The position numbers were made by a program, and so were the translations under genes. From contig MVBO01000031.1 of NCBI GenBank assembly GCA_002261195.1, forward strand, positions 105,496 to 138,858: DNA of 33,363 bases, written 5' to 3'. Below the pieces are notes generated by a model. The model had not been told where the DNA came from. It saw only the letters and a program-made list of their open reading frames with translations, and ran no database searches. Positions within the stretch are counted from its first letter, which is position 1, and every line of letters begins with the position of its first letter. Shown piece by piece: positions 20,246-33,363 of the stretch. The stretch is from Bifiguratus adelaidae (lineage: Eukaryota; Mucoromycota; Endogonomycetes; Endogonales).

Positions 20246-21632
20246 CTATCGCCTCCTGTCGTAGTCCCCACGCCTTCCTCTAAAAGTACACGCCATTTTC
20301 AGCAAATGATGGAATAGGCCAAGATAAAGTACTTACCTTCCATATCCCCTGTCCCGATCGTATCTATCCCTGCAAAAAACATTTAGGATAAGTAACCTGA
20401 TGCGCCATATTATCGTCATGCTTACCCTTGATACCTGCCACGACCCCGGTCGTAGCCACCGCCTCCTCTACCGCCTCTGTCGTTGTAATGTCGCGGTCGG
20501 CCATCGTTTCGCCCTGAATCTCGTCGATCGCCATAATTGTCATGCACGGGGCCGTATTTGGCTTTCAGCTGCGCTAGAACATCTCGTAACTTAACATAGC
20601 CCATGTGCATCTGAGAAGTGTCTTAGTCAAACGTGTAGACGATGCATTGAAACATACTTTTCCTACAAAATGATCCGCTAACCGAGCGTTTGAGTCGAAG
20701 GCAGAGAGATAAGCACTGCATACTTCGCAGACGCGTAGTTTTGATTGTTGATTCGGTGTCTCTACGACTGTCTTGAATTCTCTCTGGACGCAGAAATTGT
20801 CTATTTAGAGTTGCAAACAGAAGTCACCAGACTATGACAATCACCTGCTTCACGACCTTTTCAATCTTCAGTCTGTCCGTTTCCAGGGACATTTCGATGG
20901 CGTCAAATACATTGCCCTTTTCCCCTAAGGACATCATTTAGCCAAAACTCGATACAAAATGACCTAAACTTACCGAGAATTTCAATCTCGGTTAACTTCC
21001 CACCTATTTCATTTTCAATCTTTGCAATCTCCTCAGTCTAAATCGCAGAAAGTTGTTAGAACGGCATCGCAAAGGCTGCTATAAGCCAACACTCACAAGT
21101 CGCGTCAGTTTGCCATCATCTCCGACGTTCTTCTCGAGACGTCTTTGTGCAAGCGATATTTTTCGATCGCAATCTGCTATGAAATTGGTCAAGCTACGAT
21201 AATGCTCGTACTCCAGGCTTTTTGAAGGATCATTCCGAACAGCCTCTTCATACTCCGTCTTTAGTCGCTCGGAATGCTGTCTAGGGCAAGGGCCAAGGTC
21301 CATTTTCTGACGGAGTTATACCTACGTTTAGCAAGCTCCTCGACCTGATTCACTTTTGTCTCTGACTCACTGTGTTTCTGTAATTTAGAGGAAGGGAGAC
21401 TGCTTGAGTGCCATTTTCAACAAGACAGACACCGCACTTACGTAAATAAGGTATGCGGACATAGACCGCAAAGGTAATCCTTGCAAACCTTCGGATCCGT
21501 GTAAGATAACTGCTGAATCACTCCTCCTGAGTAGTCGTATGTTAGTATGATGGTTGCAAAAGTATATATTCAGTTACCAAGCGCTTCTGCTCCCATAAGA
21601 GCTTCGAGCTGCTTCCTCATTTCTGCAGCCAT
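20246..21632 (-). CDS. LUC7: U1 snRNP-associated protein LUC7 (LUC7-like)
   Basis: LUC7 is part of the U1 snRNP and helps recognise 5' splice sites. Ten exons: 21632-21578, 21526-21442, 21377-21371, 21306-21097, 21037-20974, 20924-20845, 20783-20658, 20610-20426, 20369-20337, 20279-20246; 292 aa. Seen: N-terminus MAAEMRKQLEALMG; first CCCH finger VCKDYLCGLCPHTLF…MDLGPCPRQH; coiled-coil helices (FIADCDRKISLAQRRLEK, TEEIAKIENEIGG); second C2H2 finger RVCEVCSAYL…ADHFVGKMH; then MGYVKLRDVLAQL and an RGG/RD-rich tail ending RRGDYDRRR. The third exon is only 7 nt and is required for frame. The seventh exon uses the acceptor GTCCAG at 20784; the earlier AATAG would break the frame. The start is 60 bp from the UBP15 stop. 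Confidence 0.93.
21371..21377 (-). other. 7-nt microexon in LUC7
   Basis: On the minus strand ATTACAG|AAACACA|GTGAGT: a good acceptor and a strong donor around seven bases. With flanking bases it encodes Thr-Asn-Thr and restores the frame into KMDLGPCP. The joined finger reads CPHTLFTNTKMDLGPC, matching the family (human CPHDILAGTRMDLGDC). Skipping it leaves the downstream exon out of frame. Confidence 0.88.
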
Positions 21633-21691
21633 GGTGAATGCTATAAATTTTGCAGATTGACTGAATTGATTTTACAAGCTTCTCTACGCGT

Positions 21692-25866
<4,175 letters not shown>

Positions 25867-26211
25867 TATCCTGGAAGTTGAGTTAGCACTGGCAAGTAAC
25901 ACTTGCCAAGAGTCGTTGACAAGTTACCTTGCGTTTATTAAATGGCATATAACCGGCAACTAAGGGTATGCTTACCTCCAATTGCGACACAATCGGACAG
26001 AAAGCTTCGGACGTTCCTTGTCGCCAAGTGCTCGTGACGGTTTTGATGACGTAGATATTCATGACGCGAGCCCATTCGATTTCCAAATTTGATCAAAAGG
26101 GCGTGGAGGGTTCTATACGGTCCTGTCGATTGCCTTGAACGCATCTGAGGTCTAACTTGGCGAAAAGGAAGTCTATCTAGAAGAGGGAGCGTTGGCTGTC
26201 CCTCTGAAAGA
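25867..26211. promoter_or_regulatory. Divergent intergenic region UBP15 / PSD2
   Basis: 345 bp between the proposed starts. Short ATG-led frames occur (one begins MAYNRQL and reaches a GTATGC donor-like site near 25960), so an upstream PSD2 exon or leader cannot be excluded. No TATA box or clear repeat was seen. Confidence 0.4.
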
Positions 26212-29200
26212 ATGAGAGGACTTTGTACAACGGAACGTCAAAATTACATCGAGTAACAGTTCCGGTAGGCATCGCTCCTTCCTAGGAGTGGTGCCGAAGA
26301 GTGGTTCGCGGCCTGCCACTCCAGTGAATCTGACAGCTGCATCATCGTCTCAACGTGGTGTCACGCTGAGAATTGGGATTTTGCAGGCAAAAAGTTTTGG
26401 AGGAGATAGTGCGGTATGGATGAATCCACATCGAGTGAGCAGATCCGATGTTTAATGTCTTCACTAGAGCAATGGCTACGACTCTTTCGCTACTCTCGAT
26501 TTCGGCGACGAGAATCATCGTACGACGATTGTACCGCGCAGTCTAAACCCAGCATGGGATCAAGAATTCGACTTGCAGATTAATGCCGGTGATGTTCGAA
26601 ATGCGCGTTTAAGTGTCAGCATATGGCACAAGGAAAAGTTTAACAATAAGTTTCTCGGAGAGACACTCGTGCGCATTGACGATCTGCTGATGGAGTTTAT
26701 GGATCTGGTTCAACGCGAACCCACTGTTGGCTATGGGCCGCTCGTAAGTGAGGTAACTATTCTGTGGTCTTGTATCGATGCAAAGCTGAAGTTGAACCAT
26801 GGCACTTATAGGCTAGCTGGCATAATTTGACTTGGAGATCCCGTCGCAGAAGAAGAAAGCCATTCCGAGTACGAAAGCAACATTCTTCAGACAGTACAGG
26901 ATCAACATCCTCCCTTGGCCAAGTGGAGCTCAAATTCTCCTTGTTGGCAGATAACAGCGAGGTTCAGGACCACGAAAATCTTTCTGCTTATTGGAGAAAC
27001 GTTCTCGTACCGCTGCTGGAAATGGATGCGACTGCAGATCTCGGCAGCCTGACAATTAAGAATTCACCAACGTTGGGCAGTTCACCTACAGGATCTGATA
27101 TTGTTACCGTTGCTCCTCTTGCCAACGAAAAATTTGTTACCGATGGGAAGCGGAAGCGACGCTTAAGGATTCCACGGCCTAGATTTGGAAAGCGGACGAG
27201 TAGTTACGCGAACTTCCACGGACCGGACGTTTTGGGTGTTGTTTTCATGGAGATAACGCGTGCCACAGATCTCCCGCCGGAACTCAATGGTGAGAATTGG
27301 CTTGCTGAGGAGACTAGAACTCATCAGTTGCCTTTCCTAGTAACGCGGACCGGATTTGATGTGGATCCTTTTGTGGTAGTCTCCTTTGGCAGGTCTACAT
27401 TCCGCACCAGAGTCATTCGCCACAATTTGAACCCTGTTTGGAATGACAAACTCTTTTTCCATGTTCGCAAGTCTGAGGTCAATTGGTCTGTCAAGTTTGG
27501 TGTGTACGATCACGATAAAATTTCAAGTCATGATCCGATCGCTTTTGGAGAAGCGAAGATTGCAAATATAGTCGAACAGGGCAACAAGGACACAAATGAA
27601 GTGGAGACCATGAGTCTTTTAGAGTCTGTGATACTCGAGGAGGAAACCGGAGTGGACAGTGAGCTTGATCTCCATCAAGTGGACTTGAAATTACACAATC
27701 ACTCAAAGTGGGGAGATAAGCATCATCCGGTGTTGTATTATCGCGCCAAGTTTGTGCCTTATGCTATCATTCGGAAACAATTCTGGGCAGCTTTGACCAG
27801 AATGTATGATGTCGACGGCAATGGAATGCTCAACTACCTCGAGGTTCAGACTATGCTCGAAAGCATAGGTAGTACCATATCGGAAGAGACCGTGGCGAGT
27901 TTTTGGACAATGTTCGACAAAGATCCCATGGTGGATGAATTGGAGATAGAAGAACTGGTGGGATGCCTCGAGGAAATGCTTGCCGATGGCCATATTGGAA
28001 GTATGCCGTCCTTTCAATCAAGTTCGTCCGGAGCAAACGATCAAAACTCGCTGTCAGTGACCCCTTCGGGTAGTCCTTTGAGTACCCCAGCAGCTACACC
28101 GCTTCGTTCTAGCACTCCAGTCGTGGAGAGCGACTCGGAGTCGGACACAGAATCGGACACGTCTTCGGCGGACGATGACGATGAGGTACTATTGGATGCG
28201 GACGGCATCCAGCAGTATGACGAAATGACAAACACCACTCTGAAATCAGATCGACACGAGGAGAAAGTGATCCGCATCGACTCCTGTCCCATATGTCAGA
28301 AACCAAACCTCAACAGGAGAGCACAAATGGACATTGTGACTCATGTAGCGACATGCGCAGCGAATGATTGGACCAAAGTCGATCGCTTTCTAATGGGAAA
28401 TTTCATCACTGAAGCGCGCGCGCAGAGAAAATGGTTTGTCAAACTGGTTAGTCGAGTCGGTTACGGAAAATATCAGCTCGGCCGAAACAATGCCAATATT
28501 ATCGTTCAGGATCGGCGAGGTGGTCAGCTCATTGAGGAAAAAATGGGCGTGTACATCCGACTCGGCATGCGTCTCGTTTACAAAGGCAAGAAAACCGGCG
28601 TGCAAGGAAAAACAGCCCGCAGACTACTCATGAACATGACCATTAAGCAAGGAAAGAAGTTTGACTCGCCTCGGTCCGCGCGCGAAATCAAGCCATTCAT
28701 CGAGTTCCATCGTATAGACATGTCCGAAGTTCTGGAACCGACGAGTTCTTTCCAAACGTTCAATGAATTCTTTTATCGCAAATTGAAACCTGGTTCAAGG
28801 CCGTGCGCTTCACCTGATGACCCAAGAGTAGCAGTCAGTCCTGCGGATTGCAGAATGATTGCCTTCAATACCGTTGAAGATGCTACAAGGCTTTGGATAA
28901 AAGGCATCAATTTCACCTTATCAAGATTGCTCCAAGATGAAGACCTTGCACAGGAATATCTCGGAGGTTCGCTGGCTATCTTCCGCCTTGCTCCACAAGA
29001 TTATCACCGGTAGGTTACCGGAATCAGATTAAGTCTCTGCTCATCAGGAATTTAGATTCCATTCTCCCGTGGACGGAACTGTCGCGGCTGAAAGGTATAT
29101 ACCCGGCCAGTATTACACGGTCAATCCGATGGCTATTCGCACGACATTGGACGTCTACGGAGAAAACGTTAGATCGATCCTCACCATTGACTCGGACGAG

Positions 29201-29504
29201 TTCGGCAAAGTCGCAATCGTTTGCATAGGTGCCATGATGGTAGGGTCAATTGTCATTACCGCCAGCGCTGGTCAACACCTTCGCCGATGTGACGAGTTGG
29301 GTTACTTCAAGTTTGGAGGAAGTACACTAGTGGTACTTTGGCAGAGAGGAAGGTTAACCTTTGATGACGATCTACTAAAAAACGCCGAAGAGACATTGGA
29401 AACACTGGTAAGTTATGGTTATGAGACGGCGAATCATGCTGAAATTGTGTTTGAAGGTGCGTGTTGGCGAAAGGGTTGGAACCTCACCAAATCATGTACA
29501 TTGA
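26212..29504 (+). CDS. PSD2: Phosphatidylserine decarboxylase PSD2 (C2-C2-EF-hand type)
   Basis: Converts phosphatidylserine to phosphatidylethanolamine at Golgi/endosomal membranes; self-cleaves to make a pyruvoyl cofactor. Exons: 26212-26236 (tentative), 26286-26413, 26468-26743, 26812-27289, 27341-29009, 29056-29407, 29457-29504; about 991 aa. Seen: first C2 (VTLRIGILQAKSF…LNPAWDQEF…VSIWHKEKF); basic linker RSRRRRRKPFRVRK; second C2 (MEITRATDLPPELN, FDVDPFVVVSFG, LNPVWNDKLFF, VYDHDK); FVPYAIIRKQFWAAL with an EF-hand loop DVDGNGMLNYLE; an acidic Ser-rich linker and CPICQKPN; then the catalytic domain (FNEFFYRKLKPG, HSPVDGTV) with the FGGST cleavage site near residues 947/948; C-terminus VRVGERVG. 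The first exon is uncertain: the frame of exon 2 has no ATG, and the model joins an upstream ATG through a GTCAAA donor. Confidence 0.92.
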
Positions 29505-30166
29505 AGCGCGCGGTGTATATCGGCTAAATAATAGACAGGACTCCAGTACGGTCACGCTCACTCACGAAATTCAACTTCCGCTCTCGTGATGCCTATTATT
29601 CTCACGAATAAAGAACAAGTGGAATGTATACCGTGTGAACATAGTATTATTGTATACGACACGAGAACAAGTTTGAACTACTAATTAATCGGTTTTCAAC
29701 GATTTCCTGCCGTCTTGAGTCACGCGTAGTAGCCACACTGGTATCGTTGTCTTCTGGAACTCACAGATGGGCTGATGTACGACGGCAGTGTCCGATGTCC
29801 AGTTCCGCTGGCAATGGGATTCAATTGCAGTTGGAGATTGGAGATTTTGGTGACTGCAGTCGACATTCTCGGCCTCAATGAGGGAGCAAAAAGCAATTGC
29901 TTCTGCGATCACGTAACACTTGCTTGAATTATAATTTTAGAATTACATCCTGTAAAATTCATCTTTAGCATATATGTTTGCATGTCAAAGTCAACACCTT
30001 CGGGCGTATTGTGAGATTGTACTGCAATTCTGCGTGAGCTCGTCTATAGCACTTCGAGGTGATGTGACTCTAAACTTCTGACGTCACACAGCTTTGTATC
30101 ACTACCTTATAACTAAATACACAAACAGCAGTGGTGTTTCTCTCATTTGAACCCAAAGTGGTACAG
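29505..30166. other. Gene-free flank between PSD2 and the retroelement relic
   Basis: About 660 bp with AT-rich patches and no supported gene on either strand. It may hold part of an eroded 5' LTR of the following element, but I could not define LTR ends or a second copy. Confidence 0.4.
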
Positions 30167-32270
30167 TGGTAGCGTCGGAGAGACACACTTACCTTGATCT
30201 TTTTGCAACAATGCCACTAGATATCTATTGTCTCACCGCCACAGAACCACAGGAACAACCTCTGAAGTTGTTTATGTATATCGTTTATTCCCCGCCCCCC
30301 CTGGAAAATTTTAGTAACAAGAGCTCCTTCGAAAGCTCGATACCTTTCATCAGTCCAAGGAACCTAGAAGCTCCTTTGTGCCACAATGAGACTATCTCAG
30401 AAGAACTCATTCGTCTTTTGGTCGCTGAACTCAGCGAGATGAAGGCTCGCATCAGCTCGACGGAGATGAGCCAAACCACAAATGCATCAGTCGCGCCTCA
30501 ATCAACCAGTTCCCTTGATTCGTCTATCCCGATGGCCATCAGTCGAGGACTCAAGATAGAGAAGAGGCTCGAGTATAATGGAGAGCGTAATGGCGCCAAG
30601 ATTCCAAAATTGAAAGTTGGCTATTGGTACAGTCAACTCGTATGGCCTGGCGTAATGACAGAAACTTTCGTACACCATTTCGTACGATAGTTCCTTTTCA
30701 TGCGACGAGCTCGATTTCCGAGTCGGTTTCGAGACCTTTACAAGCGATTTCTCTACGACCGATTTTCCTAGTCTCTTCTGGCCTATTCGGCCTATTCCTA
30801 GCTTCGTAGACTGTCGACGTCCCGCTCGCAACATGGACACCTCTCCTAATCGACCCCATAGTACCAGGCTTAACACAGTGTTAGCAGCGTGATTGAGTTC
30901 CACCTATGTTCAGATCCTAACTCTGCCAAGCGGTCTTCTACTCCTCCTTGGATCCACGGTGTTGTCAATTGACGTTTATTTGCAATACTTATATGGCCTT
31001 AAACCCGCCACGAGAACCAAGCTGGAGGAGCTGGCGTAAGCACGTTCAAAGGAGCTAGCGTTATTGCGACATGCTATGATCAAATTCACAGCGGTAGCAA
31101 GATTTGCAAGTCTTAGTCAGCCCCAACTCAACACTCGACGTGGAGACCACCCTTCTCGACAGCATCAAGCGGCCCTGCTGCAATGGATATCGATGCAACT
31201 ATCGACGCCATTGGTACCGGGTACCGCACATCTGAAATGGCACGTTTTGGAAGCAAGAACACTGTCTCCGTAATGCTGTTTATCTACGCTGTTGTCAACT
31301 GGGCCACATTGTTGCTAACTATCCGAAGAACCAGTCATCTTCAGGCTAAACCAGGGAGAAAATTCACGCAGTCGAAGAAGGACAGGTGGAGGAACCAAAG
31401 ATTTACGCGGAAACTAACAGTCGACAACAGGGTTTCTCGGGTCAACTGTTTCCGAGAATATCTGGCGGTTGCAACATGGGGAAGTATTTTATTTCTATTC
31501 GATAACAAGTTTGTGGGCTTTAAGGCAAGAATCCTTATGGATTGTGGTATTACACCTGACTTTTCAACTTAAGCTTTGTGAAAGAAGCGGGAATAAAACC
31601 ATTGATGTAGCACTCTGGCGAATCTGCATGCCAGACAAGGTGTGACGTAGATTCCAAAACTTCCATTAGATAAAGGAACCTTCTGGTTTACTTATCTGCT
31701 AGCGACCTCGAGCCGCTACAATCTAACAGACCTTACCCACTGGACGCAACTCTCGCAGATGGCAATTCGAAGAAATTAGTGTCGGGGCACGGAACTGTTT
31801 GGTCAACCTACAACCCTACACCGATTAGCTTACCTTCAGTCTCACCCAGCTGGGTTATTTCGACGCGATCATAGGAATGGGGTGGCTCGAACACTTCAAC
31901 CTATTGGTAGACTGGAGCCCAAGACACTGGAATTCACGCAGCACAACCGAAGAATCAAATTAACGGGCACTTCGAAGGAATCATATCGCGAAGGCGATCT
32001 AGTGGAGACGATTAGAGTCATTGATGAAACGCCGGACTTTTGCACGGACACTCACCGAACTGGAGGAGGACAAGTAAGCTTTCTTGATGCTTGTAGGAAC
32101 TCAAGGCAACAATATTGTTGCAGAGACACTAAAGCTGCAAGAATTGGAGAAACTCTAACTATTGCTTCGGAGGCCCCAGTTTCTTCGGTGAGCATCGATA
32201 GACAGCCTTTGCTTGCGGCTTCGCGCCAGATTCCAAATGCAAAATTCGTGGTCGTCTCCACGTGAAGGTG
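30167..32270 (+). mobile_element. Decayed Ty3/gypsy-type retrotransposon (gag, zinc knuckle, protease remnants)
   Basis: A relic read in several plus-strand frames with stops between them. Gag-like part: open frame to 30690 with SEMKARISSTEMSQ and LEYNGERNGAKI, typical of the region before the gag core. Zinc-knuckle remnant near 31283-31335: CCQLGHIVANYPKNQ, where the last knuckle Cys has become Tyr. Aspartic protease remnant near 31522-31570: FKARILMDCGITPDFS against the usual ARILIDSGAT-NF. Start of the polymerase-side region near 31860-31915: FDAIIGMGWLEHFNLLVDW, matching the gypsy motif ILGMDWL-x-HNP-x-IDW. No reverse transcriptase core, RNase H or integrase follows before 32.45 kb, so the copy is truncated as well as frameshifted. 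Not functional. Confidence 0.65.
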
Positions 32271-32452
32271 CTAAGCCATCAGGTAAGTCGGTCGGGAAGA
32301 GGTCGGTGTCCTCTTGTAGAATGGATCAGATCAAGTACCTCACCTTGGGCGGCGCCGGTGCTGTTTGCAGGAAGAAAGCCGGCACACTTCGACTATGTCA
32401 CAAGTGTAGAATTGGGTAAACTATAAGGCTGAGTGAGGCTAGTTTGTCCATC

Positions 32453-32680
32453 TAGACGCCTTTGATGACTTATACAGTATACTGTACATGAACTATGAGT
32501 CTGATCAATGTACTGTAAGTGAGTTATACTACAATGTGTTGGAGTTATTGCGCTAATCGTTGCGGGTGCTATGCTCCACACTCCCAATTGCGCTGATTGA
32601 GAGTACATATAGGGAATAACATAGTCACTCTTAGCAACCATCTACTGTACAGTATACAGTGACAGTCAAAAGCGTCCCAA
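32453..32680. repeat. Imperfect inverted repeat (~35 bp arms) with palindromic TATACTGTACA core
   Basis: Left arm near 32453-32487 (GACGCCTTTGATGAC … AGTATACTGTACA) and right arm near 32644-32679 (CTGTACAGTATACAG … GTCAAAAGCGTC) are imperfect reverse complements around about 155 bp. The right arm overlaps the left terminus of the Tc1/mariner copy; the left arm looks like the opposite end of a related element. Confidence 0.6.
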
Positions 32681-33363
32681 GAATTGCCTATTTTGACTTT
32701 GACGCGTAATTGCGTAACACCCGAAGCAAGTGTGGATTTCGAACTTCTACCAGACATAGATGTGCCCTTTGGCTATCATCTGCCCGAGTTTCAGCTTCTT
32801 AGCCCTTCTGGTGCTGTCACAATCAATGCTAGAAGGCCATAAATTCCTTGGGACAGTTTTGTCCCTGCGCGTCGGACAAATTTGGGAAGGCAAGAACTCG
32901 TTGCACACATGCCATTGGCCAATGGCGTTCCTAGTGTAACATCTAGAGAGTACGCGCTATGTATATAAGCTTCAAAATCCCCAGAAGTCCCCCAACTGTC
33001 GTTCCTGCAGCCAGTTTTGTTCAAACAATCGGTCTCAGCAACGCCAAGGCAAACAACATCAAAATGCTCCACCAGAAAGGCTATTTTGTCCGCAAGATCG
33101 CATCCGAGACCGGTATCTCAAAGTCTACGGTACATCGGTATACCTCAAGCCTGCCTGACGGGCCGCCAATGAACGTCGGTGGGCATCCAAAAGCCCTCGG
33201 CCCCCGCGAAATTAACACCATACGCCAGCTGATCTGCAGCGGCGAACACGATAATGCGGCGGCAGTTTCTCGGTGCCTCGAGTCAGATTACCACCTGCCT
33301 ATCAGCCCAGCTACAGTCCGTCGGGCGCTGCGGTCAATTGGGCTCGTTTCAGCCGTCAAAAAG
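32657..33363 (+). mobile_element. Tc1/mariner-type DNA transposon, 5' part, cut by window edge
   Basis: The proposed left terminus is CAGTGACAGTCAAAAGCGTC, preceded by TA (32655-32656), the normal TA target with a CAGT-type Tc1 end. A TATA-like box (GTATATAAGC, 32961-32970) lies about 95 bp before the transposase ATG. The right end lies outside the window. Confidence 0.6.
33064..33363 (+). CDS. Tc1/mariner transposase, N-terminal DNA-binding part (partial)
   Basis: An open frame from the ATG at 33064 to the window end, 100 codons without a stop. The frame is also open upstream (QTIGLSNAKANNIK) without an ATG, so the start could be incomplete. Seen: a first helix-turn-helix (GYFVRKIASETGISKSTVHR) and a second (ESDYHLPISPATVRRALRSI) joined by a GHPKALGPREIN linker. 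This is the paired-like bipartite DNA-binding domain of Tc1 transposases, which binds the terminal inverted repeat; the catalytic DDE/D part would follow beyond the window. The open frame contrasts with the decayed retroelement next to it and suggests a younger insertion. Confidence 0.8.
   Translation, partial: MLHQKGYFVRKIASETGISKSTVHRYTSSLPDGPPMNVGGHPKALGPREINTIRQLICSGEHDNAAAVSRCLESDYHLPISPATVRRALRSIGLVSAVKK

Noticed and set aside
20784-20845. Apparent frameshift in LUC7 when the acceptor AATAG (about 20799) is used
   Set aside because: The next acceptor GTCCAG restores the frame and gives REFKTVVETP…RVCEVC, so no lesion is needed.
30155-30235. tRNA-like A box (TGGTACAGTGG)
   Set aside because: No matching anticodon arm, no GTTCRA B box within tRNA distance and no acceptor stem; better explained as a primer-binding-site-like or chance sequence.
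32453-32680. A simple MITE
   Set aside because: The CAGT-type termini are on the inner sides of the arms and no TA duplication borders the outer edges.

Overview
The window is fungal nuclear DNA. The genes are intron-rich: most introns are 45-70 nt, with GT donors and often a CTAAC-like branch point. The gene set is eukaryotic and fungal in character (complex I LYR subunit, Scs3/FIT, GID4, LUC7, Ubp15, Psd2, a Ser/Ala-rich GPI wall protein). Intron density and the Tc1/mariner and Ty3/gypsy debris fit an early-diverging fungus (Mucoromycota-like) or a basidiomycete; I cannot place it more exactly. I rebuilt the exon models by hand from reading frame, splice signals and family motifs. For every multi-exon gene called complete the summed exons are a multiple of three.

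Layout, left to right: the 3' end of an unrecognised gene (1-413, +); SCS3/FIT2 (584-1405, -) divergent from a LisH-CTLH-WD40 protein (1487-3965, +); mitoribosomal mL40 (4142-4594, -); splicing factor ECM2/RBM22 (4653-6147, -); a Baeyer-Villiger-type flavin monooxygenase that looks broken in two places (6245-8019, -); a small GPI-anchored wall protein (8601-9484, +); a bHLH factor (9622-11105, -) divergent from NDUFB9 (11269-11716, +); a choline/ethanolamine phosphotransferase (11828-13458, -); an acidic disordered protein (13530-15003, -) divergent from prefoldin subunit 1 (15298-15769, +); GID4 (15921-16883, -). About 3.3 kb follows without an intact gene but with a frameshifted coding relic. 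Then LUC7 (20246-21632, -), UBP15/USP7 (21692-25866, -) and PSD2 (26212-29504, +). From 29.5 kb to the end is transposon territory: a decayed Ty3/gypsy element and the 5' part of a Tc1/mariner element cut by the window edge.

Functional themes: three membrane-lipid enzymes (SCS3/FIT2, CPT/EPT, PSD2) plus a bHLH factor; two spliceosome proteins (ECM2/RBM22 and the U1 factor LUC7); and ubiquitin-system genes (GID4, UBP15, and a LisH-CTLH-WD40 protein of WDR26/Gid7-like architecture). The oddest observations are a 7-nt microexon inside the first zinc finger of LUC7, a 23-nt exon carrying the last catalytic Asp of the phosphotransferase, a GC-AG intron in ECM2, and two independent lesions in the monooxygenase. 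Several introns are a multiple of three with no stop, so retaining them would still give full-length protein. I found no convincing new multi-gene system; the window is mostly conserved housekeeping genes with a decaying accessory gene and transposon-rich flanks.
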